DNA of 64,000 nucleotides from Nonomuraea gerenzanensis (GTDB lineage: Bacteria > Actinomycetota > Actinomycetes > Streptosporangiales > Streptosporangiaceae): the NCBI RefSeq assembly GCF_020215645.1, contig NZ_CP084058.1, forward strand, positions 9,052,001-9,116,000. Direction: 5' to 3'. This document shows positions 17,301-25,994 of this stretch, piece after piece. The notes under the pieces were generated by a model. It was not told where the DNA came from. It made no database searches and saw only the letters and a list, made by a program, of their open reading frames with translations. Position 1 is the first letter of the stretch. Every line of letters begins with the position of its first letter. Both the position numbers and the translations under genes were made by a program.

Positions 17301-19047
17301 CCCACAGAAGCGCCCCGGCCGAAGCCACCACCACCCCCAGAGCCACCTCATACGGCAGCCCCGCCGCCACCGGCACCGTGACCACGGCCAGACAACCCGT
17401 GACCAGGCAGAACACCCGCCGCAACGCGGACGTCCACAGCTCACCCCGTGGCGGCACGAGCGCCATCCCCACCGCCACGGCCCCCATCACCACGGGCACC
17501 GCCCCACTGTCGTCCCACCGAATCCCGGGGCCGATCAGATCAGCCGCCCGGCCGCCCCGCTCCCCCCACGCGTCCGTGACCCAGCCAAGCGGTCCGACAG
17601 CGACCGCGATCACCGCGTACACCTTCCAGCAGGCGGCCACCACCAGCACAAGCCCGGCCCCGACACGCACACCGTCCCGCAGCCGCACGGGCACCCGCAG
17701 CGCGGCGACCAGCACCAGCACCGCAGCACCGGCGAGCACACCGGCCTGCCAGGAGAAGGGCACCACCCAGGCGGGCACGGCAGAGCAAGCCCCGACGGCG
17801 GCGAGGGCCGCACAGGCGGCGACCCACAAGCGCCCGGCCCTACCCCGAATCGCAGCCGCCCACAGAATCGCCACCCCCGCCGCACTCCCCAGCACGGCAG
17901 TCATCGCCGGCATCAGGCTCACGGCCACCAGGACAGGCTGGGGGTCGGTGACGGGGACGGCGATGGGCGGCAACCCGCCAGTCACCATCACCGTCACGAA
18001 CGCCGCCAGCCCCACCCCACCAACCCACGCCACCGACCCGGCCACGGCAGTGGTCACATACTCGGCGGCGGCCCGAACCCTTCGCGCCACCCGCCACAGA
18101 ACCAGATCGAACGCAGCAGTGACCACCAGCGCCCCGCTGACCCACCCCACCCGGGACAGCCCGCCCGCCGTCGCCGGCTCCACGGCCGATGCGGCCAGCG
18201 GCAACGGAATCTGGGCCAGAACGATCGCGACCGGGGTGGGCAACCGCAGCGGGGCCTGCCAGGCATACAGGGCCCACACCACGCTCAACGCGGCGGCGCC
18301 CACCGCGTAACCCCACAGCGGATCCACCCCCGGGCCGCCGCCTGCGCCACCGTCACCGAGAACCTGCATGACGGCAACCCCGTCCAGGGGGATCAGCACG
18401 AGCCCGAGCAGCGCCACGGTCTCCGCAGTCGCCACCAGCCGCCGACGCACCAGCAGCCACGGCGCGGCCAGCACCGCCAGCGTGAACACGATCAGAAGGA
18501 GCGCCCGCAGCGTCGGCACCTGCCAGCTCACCAGCGTGAACACCACGGCGGCGATGGACAGCAGGGTGCCACCGAGCAGAAGCAGCAGGTTCTGCACGGC
18601 CCGATGCGACAGATCCCGCCGCGGCCCCCGCCCACCCTCCAGCCCCATGACCCCTCCGGACGGCACCCCGTCCGAGGGCTCACCAGCAGCGGGCACCCCA
18701 CCGGTCGGCACAGCCTCAGCGCAAGCAGCCCCAGCCGGAACAACCGCACCGGACGCAGCCTCAGCCGACGCAACGGGCGCCGGCACAGCACCCGGGACCG
18801 GCGCGTCCACAGCCGAAACGGCGACGACCATCACGGGCTGCGCGGCCGTGGCCGCCCGCATGCCCGCAAGCGCCTCCTCCCTCCGCCGCAACAACTCAGC
18901 ACGACGCCGCTCAAGCGCGCCGAGCGCGTCCGAGACCTCCCGATAGTCATCGGCAGCGGCACCGCGCAACAGCAGCCGACACCCGGGACAGACCTCCACC
19001 GGGGCGGACAGGACGGCACCACAACCAGGACAGTGCGGCCAATCCAT
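14305..19047 (-). CDS. Giant membrane protein, SCO7613 C-terminal-domain type
   Basis: The 1580-residue protein starts with a zinc ribbon (CPGCGAVL, then CPGCRLLL, residues ~6-26) and a short coiled coil (LGALERRRAELLRRREEAL). A Pro/Ala linker leads into dozens of membrane helices running to the C-terminus, which ends in a basic tail (LRDLRRIRRLIVRMR). This matches the actinobacterial SCO7613-type proteins, whose function is unknown. The membrane part appears internally repetitive, with recurring GPLGWVTDAWGE-like and AWVVPF-like segments, suggesting tandem duplication of a multi-helix unit. ATG 19047 directly precedes the zinc ribbon. Two short tandem repeats near 16.7 kb encode VPQEVPGAGLGPQEVPG. 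Confidence 0.8.
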   Translation of the reverse strand: MDWPHCPGCGAVLSAPVEVCPGCRLLLRGAAADDYREVSDALGALERRRAELLRRREEALAGMRAATAAQPVMVVAVSAVDAPVPGAVPAPVASAEAASGAVVPAGAACAEAVPTGGVPAAGEPSDGVPSGGVMGLEGGRGPRRDLSHRAVQNLLLLLGGTLLSIAAVVFTLVSWQVPTLRALLLIVFTLAVLAAPWLLVRRRLVATAETVALLGLVLIPLDGVAVMQVLGDGGAGGGPGVDPLWGYAVGAAALSVVWALYAWQAPLRLPTPVAIVLAQIPLPLAASAVEPATAGGLSRVGWVSGALVVTAAFDLVLWRVARRVRAAAEYVTTAVAGSVAWVGGVGLAAFVTVMVTGGLPPIAVPVTDPQPVLVAVSLMPAMTAVLGSAAGVAILWAAAIRGRAGRLWVAACAALAAVGACSAVPAWVVPFSWQAGVLAGAAVLVLVAALRVPVRLRDGVRVGAGLVLVVAACWKVYAVIAVAVGPLGWVTDAWGERGGRAADLIGPGIRWDDSGAVPVVMGAVAVGMALVPPRGELWTSALRRVFCLVTGCLAVVTVPVAAGLPYEVALGVVVASAGALLWVAVGGRVVGHAVPLWLGAYLAGLVMCWALADRDASVAVAAGLLAVLGGCAVGGASRAVQAVGGAGATLVAGVLVWAWFGSGAMAWPSSGSGAMAWVSSGGGMAALGMLGVRAGTLLVTRPSRKLAAAVVRARGTSATLALGLLDRLTGLVRPGGTTAVEAAAMVVGLLALLQYVVSSGAGLVPQEVPGAGLGPQEVPGVVLGPIEVVAGSGGGQEGLALLLAVGAVLAAASAWRRPRGAWRTVAAVEACVLAGLAPLPLSGAVVPALVGPYGWLTHAWAGAAEGAREALSPAGPWQVRPMSMPVLVLAGVAAALAVRARWGKQAAMGVAGIVFPMAAATLPVVADLPYWAALAFLVALTAGLALWSAVSRSAAGGASLWTATLAVSWSLADRTATLAVLAAIVVTGLLCAVRGKGSPVTSVAATVTGLAVGAETVAAALGGGLGESDAALVLLLVIVLMSRAAVLPVLPRTVAGALGVAAVVLWPVAIGLAEDVARLSLVLAVGALALAASAWRLQGGVRPAAYALAGVASGVAVLPHVVVWVEVLGFPFEGIGRPWAERFAGWAPHPEVWDSGQGLTASFGFERGEAVTALGVGVFVVATVVIMARRLGGAVVARSVATVVVPLCLGVVPAVAGLSHAWVLVFHGVVLVALTVQAALGVRAGAAGVMALAGGAHLVAWAMDVQVYTLVVLGGVAVLGVVVSGVARSEVAQAWSAACGTLAAGGLAVAWALAVGVRVEAAGFAVLGVAALAVLAASGLASRQRGGDGQAVVRVSVGEGRAGWAGMGAEVAGWGLAVVGVMMAGNDRGLLDAALGCAGGLALVVALRPDRRPAVWPGLGLLQVALWLRLALLGVAAPEAYTVPLSVAGLIAAWLAGRRDPAISSWTGYGVALALTFLPSAYAAWHDPGLVRPLLLGVAALAATLTGAWARLQAPLILGGAVLVVTAAHEFAPALAELVGQGPRWLPIAVAGASLLFTGATYEHRLRDLRRIRRLIVRMR

Positions 19048-19224
19048 ACGTGAACCTCATGAAAGATCGACGATGCCCACGACCCTGCCGCACAATCCAC
19101 GGATTTGTCTGGAAAACACGCAATCCGCATCCCACCGCCCCCGGAGGGAGCCGGGGTGAACTCCGACGCGCGCCGCTCGGGAAAGAGGGCGTCGGAAGCA
19201 CACCCCGGCAGTCCGCCCCCGCCT

Positions 19225-20052
19225 CTACCCAGAAATCACGATGGTGTCCGCCGAAGCCTGATCCGGCTCCTCCTCCATCCGCCGCCGCCTCACCGCCGGC
19301 AGCCCCAGCACAACCCAGACCAGCACCGCACCACCACCAGCAGCCAGAAGCAGCGTGTACGCGGGCACCCCACCCCCGCCACCCTCCCGAGCCGCCGGAG
19401 AGACCGCGACCGAGGACGACCCTGCAGCGGACACGCCGGACGACGCCGGCACGGACGGACCGGGCGAGGCCGGCAAGGCAGGCGCGAGCGAGCCAGGCGC
19501 GAGCGACGCGGGCGCGGACGCAGCGGACGCGGACGCAGCGGACGCGGACGAGCCCGGAGAGGCGCCCGCCACCGGAACGTCACCGGCAGCGAACCCGGGC
19601 GGCCGCACCTGGCCCCAGTATTCGTGACCACCCTGCGCGATCGCCTCCTCCAGCTCGGGCGCCAGGGGTTCGAGCCGCAAGCCTCCGGGCACGGTGAGCG
19701 TCCCGATCTCGTACGGCTGGAACGGCCCCTGAACGCCCTCCACCTTCCACACGCCCTTGGGCACCACCACGGACGCCAGATAATGCGCCGCCTCCGGCAA
19801 CGCCGTCCCCGAGAACTGCAGGCTCCGGCCGTCCTCCCCGGTGAGCCGGAGCCCGACGGGCCACATCTTCCCCTCGAAGGGATGCGTGCCGTGCTGCAGC
19901 ACCCAGAACCCCAGCGCGTACGACTCCCCCGCCTCGAACCGGGACGGCACGGGATCCAGGTACGTCACCGCCCACCCGCCGGCCGCCCCGGCCGGGCCTC
20001 CCCCCGCCACCAGCGCCATCGCCGCGACGAGCACGGCCAGCACCTTCTTCAT
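19225..20052 (-). CDS. Secreted, membrane-anchored protein of unknown function
   Basis: The 275-residue protein has a signal peptide (KKVLAVLVAAMALVAGGGPAGA) and a beta-rich extracellular domain of ~135 resid­ues (WAVTYLDPVPSRFEAGESYA, then LGFWVLQHGTHPFEG). An Ala/Ser/Pro linker with repeated SAASA units follows, then one membrane helix and a short basic tail. The layout suggests a surface domain held by a wall-spanning linker. The extracellular part loosely recalls YtkA/FixH-like domains, but I am not sure. ATG 20052 has GGAGG at 20060-20064. The upstream region holds a 38-bp tandem repeat that may be regulatory. Confidence 0.7.
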   Translation of the reverse strand: MKKVLAVLVAAMALVAGGGPAGAAGGWAVTYLDPVPSRFEAGESYALGFWVLQHGTHPFEGKMWPVGLRLTGEDGRSLQFSGTALPEAAHYLASVVVPKGVWKVEGVQGPFQPYEIGTLTVPGGLRLEPLAPELEEAIAQGGHEYWGQVRPPGFAAGDVPVAGASPGSSASAASASAASAPASLAPGSLAPALPASPGPSVPASSGVSAAGSSSVAVSPAAREGGGGGVPAYTLLLAAGGGAVLVWVVLGLPAVRRRRMEEEPDQASADTIVISG

Positions 20053-20087
20053 GGGACCACCTCCGGAGTGGATACACCGGAGGCCGG

Positions 20088-20183
20088 CCCGAGGTTCCGG
20101 CACCGGACCGACGATCGGGTATGAGCCCGAGGTTCCGGCACCGGACCGACGATCGAGTGCGAGGCCGAGGTTCCCGCACCGGA
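20088..20183. repeat. 38-bp tandem repeat, two full copies and one partial
   Basis: A 30-bp block beginning CCCGAGGTTCCGGCACCGGA occurs exactly at 20088-20117 and 20126-20155. A 19-bp partial copy with one mismatch follows at 20165-20183. The period is 38 bp throughout. It lies 36 bases upstream of the start of the secreted protein gene and could be an operator array or a slippage product. Confidence 0.8.
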
Positions 20184-20325
20184 GGAGCCGGCGTGAGGGC
20201 CCAGCTCGGGCTGAGGGGCGGTGTGAGGATCGCTTTTCGACAAAGGTGTGCGACATTTCCCGAAGCGGCGCGCACAATGGAGGGCAAGGGCGAGAATTCG
20301 GCGAGGAGCGAGGAGGCTTGCGCCG

Positions 20326-20571
20326 TTGTCCGCCGCCGGTCGCGAATATCTGACCGCCATGCTCGACGTGCTCGTCTACGAGAACGTATTGGTCGCGTGG
20401 CGGCGAATGCCGCTGGGCGGGTACATGGTCGTCTCGCATGAGGGCGAGGAGATCAGGATGACCGCGCAACAGGCGGAGATGTGGGCACGGGGGGCCTTCG
20501 CCGTCTACCTCGCCCTGGTGGATCAGCGCCGCATCAACCCCCGGATCCCCGGCGACCCGGCCCCGAATTAG
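20326..20571 (+). CDS. Small hypothetical protein
   Basis: This 81-residue protein is unknown to me. It reads as a helix (REYLTAMLDVLVYENVLVAW), a short beta segment (GGYMVVSHEGEEIRM), and a second helix (TAQQAEMWARGAFAVYLALV). TTG 20326 is chosen because AGGAGG (20311-20316) is 9 bases upstream; a longer in-frame extension from 20248 has no ribosome site and an odd Arg-rich sequence. It stands alone between a secreted protein and a lipoprotein. Confidence 0.55.
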   Translation: MSAAGREYLTAMLDVLVYENVLVAWRRMPLGGYMVVSHEGEEIRMTAQQAEMWARGAFAVYLALVDQRRINPRIPGDPAPN

Positions 20572-20799
20572 GCGACATATCCGAAGGCGGTGCTTATTTC
20601 TGGATTTGTCGCCGTCTAACCGTGCAATATACGGCTAGTTACGGGCGAGGTTTCCCGCCTCGATGCCCGAAAGGCGCCATCTGGGCCAAGGCGGCGGTCG
20701 ATCCTCCGATCCGCCGCCGACCCCGCTCCCCGTTTCGGGGCCGCTCAGAACTCAGGCGCGCTCAGGCCCGGCCCCGGACCAAGGCCCAAGCGCGACGAT

Positions 20800-21357
20800 T
20801 CAGGAAGCCTTGTTGTTCATGAACTGCGAGATCTTCCACTCATCGCCGTCCTTGGTGAGCACGAACAGCTCCCGATAGTTGTCGTTCCCCTGCTTACTCG
20901 TAGACCGGACGATCGCATCCGCGTCCCCCGCCGTACGCGACTCGTCGATGGTGTGCGTGGCCTGCTTCATGCCGTTGCCCTGGAGCTGCTTCTCGAACAG
21001 CGTGCGGATGGCCTGGCTGCCCTCGGCAGTGGCCTGGCCGTTGACGGCCGCCACCGCGTCGTCGGAGAAGGAGTTGACGACCTGGTCGACGTTGCCCGAC
21101 TTGACCGCGTTGAAGAAGCCCTGGACGGCCGACTGTGCCTGGCCGCCACCGCCGGCGGTGTCCGTCGGGGAGGCTTCGGCCGTGTCCGTGGCCTCGGGGG
21201 ACTCTTCCGGCGACATGGAGTCCATGTCGGTGGGCGTGCCCGGGCTGGCCGCGCCCTTCATCGCCTGGGTGTTGTTCCCCGCGGAGCAGCCCCCGACCAG
21301 GAGGGCGGGCACGATCGCGGCCAGCAGGAGTGCCCTGCGCTGAGAAATCTTGCTCAT
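20800..21357 (-). CDS. Lipoprotein with NTF2/SnoaL-like domain
   Basis: The 185-residue protein has a lipobox (LLVGGC, Cys near residue 24), a Ser/Thr/Pro/Glu linker, and a C-terminal domain of ~115 residues. The domain starts AVQGFFNAVKSGNVDQVVNSF and ends LTKDGDEWKISQFMN, the usual NTF2-like (DUF4878/SnoaL) fold boundaries. Such proteins bind small ligands or act as modules; the role here is unknown. ATG 21357 places the positively charged n-region (SKISQRRALL) correctly. Confidence 0.75.
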   Translation of the reverse strand: MSKISQRRALLLAAIVPALLVGGCSAGNNTQAMKGAASPGTPTDMDSMSPEESPEATDTAEASPTDTAGGGGQAQSAVQGFFNAVKSGNVDQVVNSFSDDAVAAVNGQATAEGSQAIRTLFEKQLQGNGMKQATHTIDESRTAGDADAIVRSTSKQGNDNYRELFVLTKDGDEWKISQFMNNKAS

Positions 21358-21540
21358 GGCCGCTTTGATGCCCCGGCGGATCGGCGGCGAATGCGCGGTT
21401 TAGGCACTTCGCACGGCCCCTTTACCTGGTTCGGGTATTACTCACGGTAACTCTTCACGCTCATGGGCGAGACCGGTCAGAGCCGCGATCGTTGCCGCCC
21501 CGATACCAGCGCGCCCGATACCGCCTATAGCGTCCATTCA

Positions 21541-21693
21541 GTGCCGCACATCAAGGCGAACCCTTCCCCCCTTCCGCAGCGTGAGGACGCCGAGCGCTGT
21601 GACAGCCTCGACTCCGGACGGCGCTGCGTCCTCCCAGCGGCCCACCACGGCGCACACGTCTACCCACCCACCGAGGTGGGCACCGTCGCCTGA
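21541..21693 (+). CDS. Small Cys/His protein, possibly leaderless
   Basis: The conserved-looking part is RCDSLDSGRRCVLPAAHHGA, matching a short actinobacterial pattern of the form C-x7-C-x2-P-x2-H-x-G-x-H that could bind zinc. From GTG 21541 the product is 50 residues; an in-frame ATG at 21463 would give 76. A TATAGC box about 15 bases before GTG 21541 and the lack of a ribosome site suggest a leaderless start. The evidence is limited. Confidence 0.4.
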   Translation: MPHIKANPSPLPQREDAERCDSLDSGRRCVLPAAHHGAHVYPPTEVGTVA

Positions 21694-21829
21694 CCGGCCC
21701 CGCCCCATCGAGCCGGCCGCCGCCTGACCGGCCCCACCGCCCACCGAGGCGACCGCCGCCTGATCGGAAAGCCAGCAGGGACCGCACCCAGGCCGACGGC
21801 CCGGGCCGGTCCCACCGCACAAGGAAGCC

Positions 21830-22177
21830 CTAGACGCCGACCTCCACCCGCTGTTCGAGGCTGACCTCCACGAGCCCGCCATTCCCCACCCGCACCCCGT
21901 ACACCGGCACCGACAACGTCTCGTCGTCCAGGCACCGCCCGCTCACCAGCGAATACACCTGCTTGTGCAACGGCGAGGCCACCGTCGGCTCCCCCTTCCT
22001 GGTGCCGACGATGCCGCGCGAGAGCACGTAAGCCTCGCTGTACGGATCGAAGTTCGACAACGCGTGCAGCTCACCGTCGTAGGTCATGAAGACGGCCACC
22101 TGAACGCCGTCCACCAGCGCGCAGACACCGCTCTCCGGCCGCAGGGCCTCGACGGAGCAGATCGTGGTCCAGCTCAT
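21830..22177 (-). CDS. nirD: Nitrite reductase small subunit
   Basis: The 115-residue protein has the Rieske-like fold of NirD (WTTICSVEALRPESGVCALV, then ASPLHKQVYSLVSGRCLDDE). As usual for the NADH-dependent assimilatory enzyme, it lacks the His/Cys iron-sulfur ligands of true Rieske proteins. It partners with NirB to reduce nitrite to ammonium in the cytoplasm. The start overlaps the nirB stop by ATGA. It is the last gene of the nitrate operon. Identification is firm from sequence and position together. Confidence 0.9.
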   Translation of the reverse strand: MSWTTICSVEALRPESGVCALVDGVQVAVFMTYDGELHALSNFDPYSEAYVLSRGIVGTRKGEPTVASPLHKQVYSLVSGRCLDDETLSVPVYGVRVGNGGLVEVSLEQRVEVGV

Positions 22178-24603
22178 CGGGCCATCACCGGCTTGATCTG
22201 GCCGCGCTCGCTGGCGAAGACGATCGACGGGTCGGGCACCCCGGGGGCGTTGACGAAGCTCACGAACCGGCTCAGCTTCTCCGGGTCGTCCAGCGTGGCG
22301 GCCCACTCGTCGGCGTACGTGGCGATGTGCCGCTCCATCTGCGCGTCCAGGTCGGCGCAGATGCCCAGCGTGTCTTCCATGATCACCTCACGGAGGTAGT
22401 CGAGCCCGCCGTCGAGCGACTCGAGCCAGGTGGACGTGCGTTGCAGCCTGTCGGCCGTGCGGATGTAGAACATCAGGAACCGGTCGATGGTCCTGATCAG
22501 CTCGTCGGTGCTCAGGTCGTTGGCCAGCAGGTCGGCGTGGCGCGGCTTGAAGCCGCCGTTGCCGCCGACGTACAGGTTCCAGCCCTGCTCGGTGGCGATG
22601 ATGCCGAAGTCCTTGGAACGGGCCTCGGCACACTCGCGGGCGCAGCCGGAGACGGCCGACTTGAGCTTGTGCGGCGAGCGCAGGCCCCGGTAGCGCAGCT
22701 CCAGCGCGATGGCCATGCCCACCGAGTCCTGCACGCCGTAGCGGCACCAGGTGGAGCCCACGCACGACTTCACCGTGCGCAGCGCCTTGCCGTACGCGTG
22801 GCCCGACTCGAACCCGGCGTCCACCAGCCGCCGCCAGATGGCCGGGAGCTGGTCGACGGTGGCGCCGAACAGGTCGATGCGCTGACCGCCGGTGATCTTG
22901 GTGTAGAGGCCGAAGTCGCGGGCCACCTCACCGATCACGATCAGCTTCTCGGGCGTGATCTCGCCGCCGGGGATGCGCGGGACGACCGAGTACGTGCCGT
23001 TCTTCTGCATGTTGGCCAGGAACTTGTCGTTGGTGTCCTGAAGGGTGGCCCGCTCGCCCTCCAGCACGTGCCCGTTGTGCAGCGAGGCCAGGATCGAGGC
23101 CACGGCCGGCTTGCAGATGTCGCAGCCCCGTCCGGTGCCGTGCTGGGTGATGAGCTCGGAGAACGTCGTGATGCCGCGCACCCGTACGATGTCGAACAGC
23201 TCGGCCCGCGAGTACGTGAAGTGCTCGCACAGAGCCTTGCTGACCTCGACGCCCGACTTCTCCAGCAGCTGCTTGAGCATCGGCACGCAGCTCCCGCAGG
23301 TCGTGCCGGCCCGGGTGCACGCCTTCAGGCCGGGCACGTCGGTCACGCCCTTGTCGGCGATGGCCGTGCGGACGTCGCCCGCGCACACGTTGTTGCAGGA
23401 GCACACCTGCGCCTCGTCCGGCAGGTCGAGCTGCGCCCCCGCCCCGCTGAAGAGCAGGTCGGACGGCGAGGCGGGCAGCTCCTTGCCCACGAAAGGCCGC
23501 AGCTGCGTGTACGGCGAGGCGTCGCCCACGCAGATGCCGCCGAGCAGCGTCCGCGCGTCGTCGCTGATGAACAGCTTCTTGTAGACGCCGCCCACCGGGT
23601 CCATGTAGGTGACGTCCAGCGCGCCCTCCATGGCGCCGAACTGGGCCACCTCCACGCCCAGCAGCTTGAGCTTGGTGGACAGGTCGGCGCCCTCGAACGC
23701 CGAGGAGCCGCCCATGATCCGGTCGGCCGCCACCTCGGCCATCGTGTTGCACGGCCCGACCAGCCCGTACACCATGCCGCCCGCCAGCGCGCACTCGCCG
23801 ATCGCGTAGATGGCGGGGTCGGAGGTCAGCATGCCCTCGTCCACCACGATGCCGCCCCGCGCGCCGACCTCCAGCCCGGCCGACCTGGCCAGCTCGTCCC
23901 GCGGCCTGATGCCCGCCGAGAAGACCACGACCTGGGCGTCCAGCACGGTCCCGTCGGGCTTGCGCAGCCCGGTGACCTGGCCGGAGCCGTCGGTCACGAT
24001 CTCCTGGACGCCCGCGCCGGCGTGCACGCCCAGCCCGAGCCCCTCGATGTGCGACTTCAGCACCGAGCCGCCGCCCTCGTCCACCTGGCGCGGCATCAGC
24101 CAGGGGCTCATCTCGACGATGTGCGCCCTGAGCCCGAGCGCCCGCAGCGCGTCGGCCGCCTCCAGGCCGAGCAGGCCGCCGCCGACCACGACGCCCTCCA
24201 CGGCGTCCTTGGCGGCCACCCTGATCGCGTCGAGGTCCTCGATCGTGCGGTAGACGTAGGCGTGCTCGGCGCCGGGCACCGGCGGCACGAAGGGCGCGGA
24301 GCCGGTGGCCAGCACGAGCACGTCGTAGGGCTCGGTGCCGCCGTCGGCCAGCGTGACCGTCCTCGCCTCGCGGTCGATGCCGGTGACGCGGGTGTTCAGC
24401 CTGGTCACGATCCCGGCGGGGACCTCGTAGGTGAGGTCCTCGGCGCTGGTGCCGGACAGGTACGAGGTCAGGTGCACCCGGTCGTAGGCCGGGCGCGGCT
24501 CCTCACCGATCACGGTGACGGTGCCGCCGAAGCCCTTGCTCGTGAGGGTCTCGACGAGCCGGTGGGCCGTCGGGCCGTACCCTACGACGACGATCCTGTT
24601 CAT
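22174..24603 (-). CDS. nirB: NADH-dependent assimilatory nitrite reductase, large subunit
   Basis: The 809-residue protein has the full NirB layout. An FAD/NAD(P) reductase comes first (VVGYGPTAHRLVE, and VVVGGGLLGLEAADALRALG). A BFD-type [2Fe-2S] domain follows (CSCNNVCAGD, CTRAGTTCGSC), then a second Cys pair (GCDICKP). The last part is the sirohaem/[4Fe-4S] sulfite/nitrite reductase half, with ligands in VKSCVGSTWCRYG and SAVSGCARECAEA. It reduces nitrite to ammonium with six electrons from NADH. The start is an ATGA overlap with the upstream flavoprotein stop. Sirohaem synthesis genes are not in the window. Confidence 0.95.
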   Translation of the reverse strand: MNRIVVVGYGPTAHRLVETLTSKGFGGTVTVIGEEPRPAYDRVHLTSYLSGTSAEDLTYEVPAGIVTRLNTRVTGIDREARTVTLADGGTEPYDVLVLATGSAPFVPPVPGAEHAYVYRTIEDLDAIRVAAKDAVEGVVVGGGLLGLEAADALRALGLRAHIVEMSPWLMPRQVDEGGGSVLKSHIEGLGLGVHAGAGVQEIVTDGSGQVTGLRKPDGTVLDAQVVVFSAGIRPRDELARSAGLEVGARGGIVVDEGMLTSDPAIYAIGECALAGGMVYGLVGPCNTMAEVAADRIMGGSSAFEGADLSTKLKLLGVEVAQFGAMEGALDVTYMDPVGGVYKKLFISDDARTLLGGICVGDASPYTQLRPFVGKELPASPSDLLFSGAGAQLDLPDEAQVCSCNNVCAGDVRTAIADKGVTDVPGLKACTRAGTTCGSCVPMLKQLLEKSGVEVSKALCEHFTYSRAELFDIVRVRGITTFSELITQHGTGRGCDICKPAVASILASLHNGHVLEGERATLQDTNDKFLANMQKNGTYSVVPRIPGGEITPEKLIVIGEVARDFGLYTKITGGQRIDLFGATVDQLPAIWRRLVDAGFESGHAYGKALRTVKSCVGSTWCRYGVQDSVGMAIALELRYRGLRSPHKLKSAVSGCARECAEARSKDFGIIATEQGWNLYVGGNGGFKPRHADLLANDLSTDELIRTIDRFLMFYIRTADRLQRTSTWLESLDGGLDYLREVIMEDTLGICADLDAQMERHIATYADEWAATLDDPEKLSRFVSFVNAPGVPDPSIVFASERGQIKPVMAR

Positions 24604-25994
24604 ACGGAAACCCCTTCTTGCTCGCACAGCCAGCCGACGATGCCCTCCACGGCGTCGCGGCAGGTACCGCATCCGGTCGTGGCCCTGGTGGCGCTCGCCA
24701 CCGCGGCCACGTCCCTGGCCCCGGCCTCCCAGCACGCCCTGATCTGGCCCTTGGTCACGTTGTTGCACTGGCAGACCTTGGCCGCGTCCGGCATCAGCGT
24801 CGGGCTGTCGGCCACGGGGGCCGAGGCCAGCCCGGGGAAGAGCAGCCCGGCCCGGTCGCCGGGCACCGGCCCGCCGCGGTCGAAGAGCTGGGTGAGCGTG
24901 CCGACGGCGTCGCTCTCGCCCAGCACGATCGCGCCGATCAGGCGGCCGTCCTGGATGACGAGCTTGCGGTAGGTGCCGCGGGCCCGGTGGCTGAAGCGCA
25001 CGACCTCGGCGTGCTCCTCGCCGAGCTGGGTCTCGCCCATGGCGGCCAGCTCGACGCTCTTGGCCTTGAGCCGGGTGACCAGGCGGGAGCCGTGGTAGAG
25101 GGCCTTGCCGCCGGTGATGACGTCGGCGGCCACGGTGGCCTGCTCCCAGGCGGGGGCGACCAGGCCGTAGACGGTGCCGTCGTGCTCGGCGCACTCGCCG
25201 ATGGCGAAGATGGACGGGTCGTCGGTACGCAGCTCGTCGTCCACGACGACGCCGCGCCGCACCTCCAGCCCGGCCTCGGCGGCCAGGCCGGTGACGGGGC
25301 GCACGCCGCAGGCCAGGATGACCAGGTCGGCCTCGACCAGTTCGCCGTCGTCGAGGCGGACGCCGTGCTCCTCGACGCCGGAGGCGGAGACGCCGGTGCG
25401 GATCTCGACGCCGAGCCCGTTCAGCGTCTCACCCAGGACGAGACCGGCCTCGACGTCGAGCTGGCGCTCCATGAGGTGGCCCGCCAGGTGCAGCAGGGTG
25501 ACCGGGAGGCCGCGCCCGGCCAGGCCGCGGGCGGCCTCGATGCCGAGCAGGCCGCCGCCGATGACGACGGCCTTGCGGGCGCTCGCGGCCGACTCGATGA
25601 TCCGCTCGCAGTCGTCGAGGGTGCGGAACGGGATGGCCCGCTCGACGCCGGGGATCGGCGGCACGATGGCGTCGCTGCCGGTGGCCAGCACCAGCAGGTC
25701 GTACGGCTCGCGCCGGCCGTCCTCGGTGACGACGTGCCGGGTGTCCCTGTCGAGGTGCGCGACCGCGCTGCCGAAGGCGGCCTCCACGTCGTGCGCGTCG
25801 TACCAGGAGGGGTCGAGCAGCCGCACCTGTTCGGGACGGGAGCTGCCGGCCAGCACGTTCGACAGCAGCACCCGGTTGTACGGCTGGCGCGACTCCGCGC
25901 CGAACACCGTGATCTTCATGTGCGGGTCACGGGCGCGCACCTCGCTGACCAGCCGCGATCCGGCCATCCCGTTGCCCACGACGACGAGCCTCAT
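24600..25994 (-). CDS. FAD/NAD(P) oxidoreductase with C-terminal BFD domain, nitrate reductase electron donor
   Basis: The 464-residue protein is a shortened NirB-like flavoprotein. It has GNGMAGSRLVSEV and VVIGGGLLGIEAARGLAG for FAD and NAD(P), then a [2Fe-2S] BFD domain at the end (CQCNNVTKGQIRACWEAGA, TTGCGTC). The sirohaem part is absent. It is transcribed between the molybdopterin nitrate reductase and nirB with ATGA overlaps on both sides. It probably carries electrons from NAD(P)H to the nitrate reductase, like NasB-type subunits. This role is inferred from position. Confidence 0.85.
   Translation of the reverse strand: MRLVVVGNGMAGSRLVSEVRARDPHMKITVFGAESRQPYNRVLLSNVLAGSSRPEQVRLLDPSWYDAHDVEAAFGSAVAHLDRDTRHVVTEDGRREPYDLLVLATGSDAIVPPIPGVERAIPFRTLDDCERIIESAASARKAVVIGGGLLGIEAARGLAGRGLPVTLLHLAGHLMERQLDVEAGLVLGETLNGLGVEIRTGVSASGVEEHGVRLDDGELVEADLVILACGVRPVTGLAAEAGLEVRRGVVVDDELRTDDPSIFAIGECAEHDGTVYGLVAPAWEQATVAADVITGGKALYHGSRLVTRLKAKSVELAAMGETQLGEEHAEVVRFSHRARGTYRKLVIQDGRLIGAIVLGESDAVGTLTQLFDRGGPVPGDRAGLLFPGLASAPVADSPTLMPDAAKVCQCNNVTKGQIRACWEAGARDVAAVASATRATTGCGTCRDAVEGIVGWLCEQEGVSV

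Noticed and set aside
15277..19053. Long plus-strand open frames across the giant membrane protein gene
   Set aside because: They are extended because the minus-strand gene is GC-rich at third positions; the products are Arg/His/Pro-rich with no domains, and the minus-strand frame has a zinc ribbon and membrane helices.
20088..20183. CRISPR array
   Set aside because: Repeats are direct neighbours with only 8-base spacers that do not vary as CRISPR spacers do, and no cas gene is near.
22327..24972. A plus-strand frame of about 880 codons through nirB
   Set aside because: It is a shadow of nirB; its protein has no family features while the minus frame carries all NirB motifs.
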